Shown here piece by piece: positions 58,089 through 64,000 of a DNA stretch of 64,000 nucleotides. The stretch is taken from contig NZ_CANMPQ010000001.1 in assembly GCF_947499695.1 (NCBI RefSeq), forward strand, positions 992,001-1,056,000. The letters run 5' to 3'. The notes under the pieces are model-generated. The model was not told the origin of the DNA. It was given only the letters and a program-made list of their open reading frames with translations, and ran no database searches. The stretch's first letter is position 1, and each line of letters opens with the position of its first letter. A program made the position numbers and the translations under genes. The DNA comes from an uncultured Allomuricauda sp. GTDB lineage: Bacteria > Bacteroidota > Bacteroidia > Flavobacteriales > Flavobacteriaceae.

Positions 58089-58385
58089 TTATTTCAACAT
58101 ATCGCCAACGTACGGCATTAAGGCTAAGTGACGAGCTCGTTTAACGGCTTGGGCCACTTTTCTTTGATACTTTAATGAGGTTCCGGTAAGTCTTCTTGGA
58201 AGCAACTTACCTTGCTCGTTTACCAATTTCATCAAAAAGTCTGGGTCTTTGTAATCAATATACTTGATTCCGGATTTTTTGAACCTGCAATATTTCTTTT
58301 GCTTGTTGGTCTCAATGTTCAATGGGGTCAAATACCTGATTTCCCCATCTTTTTTTGATTTTGCTTGTTGCTCTATTGATGACAT
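58089..58385 (-). CDS. rpsR: 30S ribosomal protein S18
   Basis: This 98-residue protein has the S18 core [39 protein letters not shown] and [11 protein letters not shown]. The N-terminus is longer than in E. coli, as usual in this phylum. It lies 4 bases downstream of rpsF. Confidence 0.98.
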   Translation of the reverse strand: MSSIEQQAKSKKDGEIRYLTPLNIETNKQKKYCRFKKSGIKYIDYKDPDFLMKLVNEQGKLLPRRLTGTSLKYQRKVAQAVKRARHLALMPYVGDMLK

Positions 58386-58389
58386 AGCC

Positions 58390-58728
58390 CTATGCGTTTG
58401 CTTTTAATTTAGTTCTTCTTTTCTCTGCCCAAGCAATTGCATGCTTGTCCAATTTAACGGTCAAAAAACGCATAACACGTTCATCTCTTCTAAATTCCAC
58501 TTCATAAGGTTCAATAACCTCACCTGGGGTGGTAAATTCAAACAAGTGGTAAAAGCCACTTTTTTTGTGCTGAATGGGATAGGCCAATTTTTTAAGTCCC
58601 CAGTTTTCCTTGGAGACCATTTTGCCACCATTCTTAATCAAGAAATCTTCAAACTTCTTGACTGTTTCCTCTATCTGGGTCTCAGATAGAACGGGATTCA
58701 AAATGAAAACAGTTTCGTAATGGTTCAT
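58390..58728 (-). CDS. rpsF: 30S ribosomal protein S6
   Basis: This 112-residue protein begins [20 protein letters not shown] and has [20 protein letters not shown] and [19 protein letters not shown], the usual S6 features. It heads an operon without the ssb/priB gene found between S6 and S18 in many proteobacteria. A consensus promoter lies upstream with only a very short leader, so the S6:S18-binding leader known elsewhere seems absent. Confidence 0.98.
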   Translation of the reverse strand: MNHYETVFILNPVLSETQIEETVKKFEDFLIKNGGKMVSKENWGLKKLAYPIQHKKSGFYHLFEFTTPGEVIEPYEVEFRRDERVMRFLTVKLDKHAIAWAEKRRTKLKANA

Positions 58729-58750
58729 ACATTATTATTTTAAAGGAGCG

Positions 58751-58781
58751 CAAAATTAGTGATAAATGTTAACCTCCGCAA
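58751..58781 (-). promoter_or_regulatory. rpsF operon promoter
   Basis: On the minus strand TTG (58779-58781), 20 bases, TAATTTTG (58751-58758) is a full Bacteroidota consensus. RNA should begin about 15 bases before the start codon. Confidence 0.72.
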
Positions 58782-58850
58782 GAAAAGACAAAAATCTTCG
58801 TTTAAAGCTATGAGTTATTAACATTAGTGAACCTTTTAAACCTACGTATC

Positions 58851-58866
58851 GTATATGGTAATATAC
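58851..58866 (+). promoter_or_regulatory. GTATAT/ATATAC inverted repeat upstream of the LytTR regulator
   Basis: GTATAT and ATATAC separated by GGTA form a 16-base inverted repeat in the 235-base divergent spacer. In the same spacer AATGTTAA (58765) and TTAACATT (58818) form a wider inverted pair. Either could be a regulator-binding site; both are A+T rich and short. Confidence 0.25.
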
Positions 58867-58963
58867 ACAACAAAATAGACCATGTTTACATCTTTTGTTG
58901 CAGTTAAACGTCATTTTTGTGTAATTTGCCGATGATTTAAAACCCTACAAATCACCCCTTTCT

Positions 58964-59656
58964 ATGAAATTAAAAAGTATAATTGTAGACGACTCCTCAA
59001 TGCAGCGCATGGCCGTTGCCAAGTTGGTCAACAATCACCCTCATCTTGCCTTGGTAGCAGAGTACAGTAATGCTATTGAAGCCAAAAACGGACTTAAGAA
59101 CCATGAAATCGATTTGATTTTCTTGGATGTTGAAATGCCAATCATCAGTGGATTTGATCTTTTGGAGGCCCTTGACAACCCTCCACAGGTAATTTTAATC
59201 ACTGGTAAACCGGATTATGCCCTTAAGGCATTCGATTACGATGTAACAGATTACCTACACAAACCCATTACTTTGGCCCGATTTGAGGCCTCTGTTAAAA
59301 GGGCAGTTGCAAAATATGAGCAAATCAATAGGGTTGATGAAGATGAGGAGCACATTTTTGTAAAGAGTAACCTTAAAAAACGTAAGGTTATATTAAACGA
59401 CATTAAATGGATTGAGGCTTTAGGAGACTATATCAAATTGGTTACTGACGAAGCCAATATTGTTATTCTTTCTACAATGAAAGCTTTTGAAAAGCAACTT
59501 CCTGCAGAGAAGTTCTTGCGAATCCATAAATCTTATATTGTGAATCTTGAGAAAATCGAAAAGTTCAACAGTAAAAATGTTGAGGTCAGCGGTAGACAGA
59601 TTCCATTGAGTAGAAACAAAAAGACTGAGCTGGCCGAAGCGCTAGCAAATGTATAG
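58964..59656 (+). CDS. LytTR-family response regulator
   Basis: This 230-residue regulator has a receiver (1-120; acidic DD at 9-10, phospho-acceptor D55 in IFLDVEMP, Lys in LHKPI) and a LytTR DNA-binding domain (about 133-228: IKWIEALGDYIKL, LRIHKSYIVNLEKIEKF, IPLSRNKK). No histidine kinase gene is adjacent, so it is an orphan whose partner is elsewhere. It converges on priA across 7 bases. Confidence 0.93.
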   Translation: MKLKSIIVDDSSMQRMAVAKLVNNHPHLALVAEYSNAIEAKNGLKNHEIDLIFLDVEMPIISGFDLLEALDNPPQVILITGKPDYALKAFDYDVTDYLHKPITLARFEASVKRAVAKYEQINRVDEDEEHIFVKSNLKKRKVILNDIKWIEALGDYIKLVTDEANIVILSTMKAFEKQLPAEKFLRIHKSYIVNLEKIEKFNSKNVEVSGRQIPLSRNKKTELAEALANV

Positions 59657-59663
59657 ATAGCAT

Positions 59664-62117
59664 TTATATGTGGTCCACATTGTAGACCAGTCTTACACTT
59701 TTATACTTGGAAATAGCATTAAAAGATTTTTCAATTCTTTTAATGCTATTTTTTGTTTGGGCCATAGATTGGTTTCTGGGAATCTTTACTACGATATTCT
59801 TCAAATAATCTCTGCGTATTCTCGCCACCGGGGGATACTCCGGCCCCAAAACTTGTTGTTTCAAAACATTTTGAAGTGAACCAGCAAACCATTGGGCTGC
59901 TTCATTCAGTTTATTGAAATCTTTATCTTTTAGGGTCAGTTTTATAATTCGAACTACCGGCGGGTACTTGAACTGCTCCCGTTCATACAATTGCTCGTTA
60001 AACATTTTATCGTATTCGTTGGTGGTGACCTGCTGCAATATTTGATGATACGGATTGTAGGTCTGTATCAGCACCTTACCTCGTTTCTTAGTCCGGCCTG
60101 CTCTACCGGCAACCTGAGTCAACATTTGAAAGCTCCTCTCGTGTGCTCGATAGTCAGGAAAATTTAACAAGGAATCGGCATTCATAATACCTACCAGGCT
60201 TACATTCCTGAAATCTAATCCTTTGGTAACCATCTGCGTTCCCACCAAAATATCCATCTCTTGCTGCTCAAAAGCAGTAATAATCTTTTCATAGGCATAT
60301 TTTCCGCGTGTTGTATCTAAATCCATACGGCCGACTTTGGCTTCTGGGAACAATACCTCCAGTTCCTGCTGAATCTGTTCTGTTCCAAATCCTTTCTTAT
60401 CCAAAGTAAAGCTTCCGCAAGCACCACAACTGTTTTGTAATGCCATATGATATCCGCAATAATGACATCGCAACTGATTGCTATGCTGATGATATGTAAG
60501 ACTCACATCACAATTTGGGCATTGGGTAACATTTCCGCATGTGGTACATTCTACAATGGGCGAAAAACCTCTTCGATTTTGAAAAAGAATAACCTGTTCT
60601 CTCTCTTCTAAAGTTTCTTCAATAGCTTTGAACAAGGTTTCAGAAAAATGTCCCTTCATTCTTTTTTTTCTCGACGCCTCCTTAATATCCACCAAGTTAA
60701 TATCGGGTAAGAGCACATTTCCATACCTACTATTGATACTGGCATAGCCGTATTTTCCCTTTCGCACATTGTCCATGCTTTCAATGCTAGGAGTGGCAGA
60801 ACCCAAAATGCAGTTTGCTTTATGGTATGAAGCAAGTACTATGGCCGCGTCCCGAGCATGGTATCGCGGTGCTGGGTCAAATTGTTTGAATGAGCTTTCA
60901 TGTTCCTCATCCACAACAATCAATCCTAAATTGGCAAAAGGTAAAAACAGGGAAGATCTCGCTCCAATTACGATTTGCGCCTTTTCCTTTTGATTCAAAA
61001 CATTGCTCCAAACCTCAACCCGCTCATGAATACTGTATTTGGAATGATAGACGGAGACTTTATTCCCAAAATATTGTCGAAGTCTGCTTATAAGCTGCGA
61101 AGTAAGTGCTATTTCAGGCAGTAAATACAATGCTTGTTTTCCCTGGTCAAGGCATTTCTCAATGTGCTTGATATACACTTCGGTCTTTCCTGAAGAGGTA
61201 ACCCCGTGCAATAAAGCAGTTTTATTATCTGCAAATGTTGTACCGATGGATTCGAAAGCTTCCTGTTGAAGAGGGTTCAGTTGAATATTCTTTTCTACTT
61301 GATTCTCATTATGTTCAACACGGTCCTTACGAATGTGGTATTCTTCTAGGATTAATTTATCAATCAAAGTCTTAATAACTGCTTTTGAACTGCCACTTTC
61401 TTTCTCTAAATCGGTAATCGCAATTGGTTTTTTCGAGGAAGCCTGTATTTGAAATAGGGCCAAAACCACCTGACTTTGCTTTGGTGCACGAGATAGGTCG
61501 TTCAACAATGCTTCCAGTTTGGCCTCATTGTCAAACGCATTTGATAGTTTGACATATCTGACCATTTTAGGTTTATATTGTTCGTAGAGCTCCTCCTTCT
61601 GAAGAATTACACCTTTTTGAACCAATCTACTGACTAATGGAAGTACATTTTTCCTATCTACAATACCGCTGATTTCGGCAATTTTCAATGCAGATTGGTG
61701 CTGTAAGGCCTCATACACCAAAAACTCGTCATCTTTTAGTTCAAGGTCGTTTACCTCTTTATTTTTATTCAGTAAAATCAAGGTTTCACTCTCTAGCAAA
61801 AAGGCACTCGGCAGGGCACTACGGACTACTTCTCCGAGTGTGCACATATAATATTGTGCAATCCACTCCCAATGCTTAAACTGAAAAGGATTCACCAAAG
61901 GTTTCTCGTCTAGAACTTGATAAATTTCCTTGGCTTCGTATGCCTCAGGAGCATTTTGGTGGACATCATATGCAAGTGCAGTATATATTTTCGATTTACC
62001 AAAGGGTACCGCCACCCGCATACCTTTTTGAATAAATTCTGCTTCTTGTGGACTAATTCTGTAAGTAAAAAGTCTTTCAAGAGGAATAGGAAGTACAATG
62101 TCTAAAAAATAGCTCAT
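59664..62117 (-). CDS. priA: Primosomal protein N' (PriA helicase)
   Basis: PriA restarts stalled replication forks. The 817-residue superfamily 2 helicase has an N-terminal 3'BD, Walker A GVTSSGKTEVY, the DEEH box (VVDEEHESSFKQFDPAPRY), and the zinc-binding cysteine cluster (CTTCGNVTQCPNCDV, CHYCG, CGACG). C-terminal helicase motifs follow, such as TQMVTKGLDF and TQVAGRAGR. It lies 4 bases after the DUF2147 gene. Confidence 0.97.
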   Translation of the reverse strand: MSYFLDIVLPIPLERLFTYRISPQEAEFIQKGMRVAVPFGKSKIYTALAYDVHQNAPEAYEAKEIYQVLDEKPLVNPFQFKHWEWIAQYYMCTLGEVVRSALPSAFLLESETLILLNKNKEVNDLELKDDEFLVYEALQHQSALKIAEISGIVDRKNVLPLVSRLVQKGVILQKEELYEQYKPKMVRYVKLSNAFDNEAKLEALLNDLSRAPKQSQVVLALFQIQASSKKPIAITDLEKESGSSKAVIKTLIDKLILEEYHIRKDRVEHNENQVEKNIQLNPLQQEAFESIGTTFADNKTALLHGVTSSGKTEVYIKHIEKCLDQGKQALYLLPEIALTSQLISRLRQYFGNKVSVYHSKYSIHERVEVWSNVLNQKEKAQIVIGARSSLFLPFANLGLIVVDEEHESSFKQFDPAPRYHARDAAIVLASYHKANCILGSATPSIESMDNVRKGKYGYASINSRYGNVLLPDINLVDIKEASRKKRMKGHFSETLFKAIEETLEEREQVILFQNRRGFSPIVECTTCGNVTQCPNCDVSLTYHQHSNQLRCHYCGYHMALQNSCGACGSFTLDKKGFGTEQIQQELEVLFPEAKVGRMDLDTTRGKYAYEKIITAFEQQEMDILVGTQMVTKGLDFRNVSLVGIMNADSLLNFPDYRAHERSFQMLTQVAGRAGRTKKRGKVLIQTYNPYHQILQQVTTNEYDKMFNEQLYEREQFKYPPVVRIIKLTLKDKDFNKLNEAAQWFAGSLQNVLKQQVLGPEYPPVARIRRDYLKNIVVKIPRNQSMAQTKNSIKRIEKSFNAISKYKSVRLVYNVDHI

Positions 62118-62121
62118 ATCA

Positions 62122-62571
62122 TTACTCCTCTTGCACTCTATGCCAGGTTTGGGTTCTGTAAAGAAAAGCCAAGTAACCTCTAACTTTTAACTTGTTTGGG
62201 TCTTCAGGATCCAGCCAAACCTTACCTCTAAAAGTCATTGCCTGTTCGGGGTCAAAAAGTCTATTTCCCTTATATTCTCCTTTATTGTTCATTTTGAAGT
62301 CATCCATAATCTTCATCCCATTCACTGGTTTGTCCTTGAGGTCTCCCTTACACTTGACGCATAGGGCATTTTCCTTCCCTTTTTCGACAACTTTGAGAAC
62401 TTTGGCTTGCAATAGTCCGTTTTCTTCATACACTTCAACAATGGCTTTGGTGATTCCGTTTCGGTCATCTATTGTCTTCCATTTTCCGAACACCGATTGC
62501 GACCAAGTAATTTGGGACAACAGCAAGAAAACAATGAGTAGGTATTTATTGATTTTCTCGCTTTTTTTCAT
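62122..62571 (-). CDS. DUF2147 exported protein
   Basis: This 149-residue protein has a signal peptide (KINKYLLIVFLLLSQITWSQ) and a small β-rich DUF2147 domain (FGKWKTIDDRNG, CVKCKGDLKDKPVNGMKIM, KVRGYLAFLYRTQTWHRV). It contains a CxxC pair (CVKC). The function is not known. Its start overlaps yihY by 26 bases and its stop is 4 bases from priA. Confidence 0.9.
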   Translation of the reverse strand: MKKSEKINKYLLIVFLLLSQITWSQSVFGKWKTIDDRNGITKAIVEVYEENGLLQAKVLKVVEKGKENALCVKCKGDLKDKPVNGMKIMDDFKMNNKGEYKGNRLFDPEQAMTFRGKVWLDPEDPNKLKVRGYLAFLYRTQTWHRVQEE

Positions 62572-63526
62572 GTTTCTTTTTTAAAGAGTTAAGTGTTGCA
62601 TTAAGTTCAAATCCGAGCAACAGTATATTTGAATTCAACCAAATAAAAACCATTAGGATCAATAAACCTCCCAAAGCTCCGTATAATTCATTATAACGGG
62701 CAAACTTTTCGACGTATACCCCAAAAAGATACGAGGTTAAAATGAACAGCAATGTGGTCATCAGGGCTCCTGCAGAAAAGAATCTAGCCTTTCTTCCTTC
62801 GGCAGTTCCAAAATAATAAAGAATGGCAGTCGTGAGATAAGAAAGAAGGGTGAAGAATATGATTTTAGTAACCTGGATTCCAACGCTATCGCTCTTTTCC
62901 ACATCATACCCCAAGGTTTTTCCAAAATACTCGCTGGTATATTCAACAATATAGAATTCAAAATACACAAAGACCACAGCTCCCAAAATCAACAGAATTG
63001 ACAAAATCAGCCCGACCATTAAAGCATAGGCGTATTGTCTGAAAAAATTTCTGGTGAGTTCTACATGATACGAGTGTTCAAAGCCTCCAAAAATGGCATT
63101 TACCCCATTGGCAACAAGAAATATGGAAACCATAAATGCTGATGATAAGATTCCACCGCTTTTCTGATCCTTAATTTGTTGGTATATCTCGGTAAAATAA
63201 TCGCCAGTTGCTGTGGGTAGGAAAGACTCTAAAAACAGCAGGAATTGGGCATCAAAATTCTCGTTTCCCACGCTTGCGAAGGGAATAATCCAAGGAACCA
63301 GAGTTACCAAGAATATCATTAGAGGAAATAATGCCATAAAAAGACTGAAAGCAATGGCACTTGCCCTTGTGGAAACGGCACCTTTTACAATACCGAGAAC
63401 ATACATTTCCAACAGGTCATAAAAGGATAGTCCTTCGAAAGCCTTTAACTTAATATTTTTAAGTAAGCGGACCAACCAATTGACCACTGGGATTTTTTCT
63501 AATTTTTCCTCTATCGCTACGGACAT
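62546..63526 (-). CDS. YihY/BrkB-family inner membrane protein
   Basis: This 326-residue integral membrane protein has about six helices and the family pattern ASAIAFSLFMALFPLMIFLV near residue 60, with VNAIFGGFEHSY and GGLLILMVFIWLNSNILLLG later. YihY is often misnamed ribonuclease BN; no nuclease site is present, and its role is unknown. It starts in the nadC stop (TAATG) and overlaps the DUF2147 gene. Confidence 0.9.
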   Translation of the reverse strand: MSVAIEEKLEKIPVVNWLVRLLKNIKLKAFEGLSFYDLLEMYVLGIVKGAVSTRASAIAFSLFMALFPLMIFLVTLVPWIIPFASVGNENFDAQFLLFLESFLPTATGDYFTEIYQQIKDQKSGGILSSAFMVSIFLVANGVNAIFGGFEHSYHVELTRNFFRQYAYALMVGLILSILLILGAVVFVYFEFYIVEYTSEYFGKTLGYDVEKSDSVGIQVTKIIFFTLLSYLTTAILYYFGTAEGRKARFFSAGALMTTLLFILTSYLFGVYVEKFARYNELYGALGGLLILMVFIWLNSNILLLGFELNATLNSLKKKHEKKRENQ

Positions 63527-64000
63527 TATACTGCTTTTAGACTTAGATCCATGTTGTGGACAGAATGGGTCAAAGCACCTGAAGAAATGTAATCAACTCC
63601 GCATTCCGCATAGGCTCGAATTGTATTTTCATTGATTCCTCCAGACGATTCGGTAAGACATTGATTACCTATCATTTTTACAGCTCGTTTTGTGTCATCA
63701 TAATCAAAGTTATCCAAAAGAATTCGGTACACATTTTCCGATTCCAATATTTCCTCAACCTCCACCAAATTCCTTGCTTCAACAATAATCTTTAAATCTC
63801 GGTCTGTATCAACCAAATACTGCTGGGTTTTTTGAATGGCTTTTGTAATTCCACCGGCAAAATCAATATGGTTGTCTTTGAGCATGATCATATCGTAAAG
63901 TGCGAACCTATGGTTCTCCCCCCCTCCAATGGTAACAGCCCATTTCTCCAAAGCTCGAATCCCTGGGGTCGTCTTGCGCGTATCCAAAATTTTGGTGTTT
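63526..64000 (-). CDS. nadC: Nicotinate-nucleotide pyrophosphorylase, C-terminal part
   Basis: NadC makes nicotinate mononucleotide from quinolinate in de novo NAD synthesis. Only the C-terminal 158 residues are inside the window; the frame runs off the edge. The part present has TKILDTRKTTPG, the active-site Lys region RFALYDMIMLKDNHIDFAGG, IIVEARNLVEVEEIL, and LTESSGGINENTIRAYAECG. It is coupled to yihY through a one-base overlap (TAATG). Confidence 0.95.
   Translation of the reverse strand, partial: NTKILDTRKTTPGIRALEKWAVTIGGGENHRFALYDMIMLKDNHIDFAGGITKAIQKTQQYLVDTDRDLKIIVEARNLVEVEEILESENVYRILLDNFDYDDTKRAVKMIGNQCLTESSGGINENTIRAYAECGVDYISSGALTHSVHNMDLSLKAV

Noticed and set aside
62546..63526. 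Ribonuclease BN
   Set aside because: An old misnomer for YihY proteins; this is an integral membrane protein without nuclease residues.

Overview
The window is an ordinary, gene-dense piece of a Flavobacteriaceae chromosome (phylum Bacteroidota). The signs are: start regions carrying the Bacteroidota -7 promoter motif TAnnTTTG; a gene set with PorD/DUF4835, DUF4249, DUF4294, DUF6095, DUF6495 and DUF6913 proteins, an RprX/RprY two-component pair, two TonB-dependent receptors and a Bacteroidota-type omega subunit; low G+C; and almost no Shine-Dalgarno sequences. The mix of a monomeric isocitrate dehydrogenase, long-form GAPDH and an Oar-like receptor would suit a marine genus such as Allomuricauda/Flagellimonas, but that is an impression, not a measurement. 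I see no rRNA, tRNA, CRISPR array, prophage, insertion sequence or defence island.

Layout. 12-5626 (+): a translationally coupled run of yggS, a DEDDh exonuclease/GIY-YIG fusion, a voltage-gated K+ channel with a zinc-ribbon tail, miaA, and a gluconate module (gntK-gntP). 5673-18059 (-): rprY-rprX; glycosyltransferase-ybbR-coaE; fabI; bamD-rpoZ-coaBC-porD-recN (envelope biogenesis, CoA synthesis, transcription, DNA repair); and DUF6913-dapA. 18121-19800 (+): a 5'-nucleotidase split into two lipoprotein genes. 20034-24854 (-): a very tight run of GNAT, prmC, LOG, ligA, M23 peptidase and a small conserved protein. 24884-28003 (+): ribD-HAD-EamA-yigZ.

28660-31275 (+): dnaA, a low-molecular-weight phosphatase and an RsmI-like methyltransferase. 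31329-34463 (-): a lysozyme-like lytic enzyme, mltG, a GNAT and dapF. 34597-43163 (+): a DegP/DegQ protease, gap, a coiled-coil membrane protein, trmD, rplS and a monomeric NADP isocitrate dehydrogenase. The only long gene-free stretch (40312-40940) lies between the last two and looks like it encodes a structured RNA. 43253-48360 (+): a DUF4249-TonB receptor-DUF4249-DUF4249 outer-membrane locus. 48361-57526: a second GntP permease, an M42 peptidase, a NUDIX hydrolase, hisS and a large Oar-like receptor. 57623-58728 (-): ribosomal operon rpsF-rpsR-rplI. 58964-64000: an orphan LytTR regulator, then nadC-yihY-DUF2147-priA (-), with nadC cut by the window edge.

Most of the window is core metabolism and information processing. 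The parts that could hold something undescribed are the folded intergenic RNA candidate upstream of isocitrate dehydrogenase, a smaller candidate RNA before 20036, the DUF4249/TonB receptor locus with unknown cargo, and several conserved proteins of unknown function locked into operons with essential genes.
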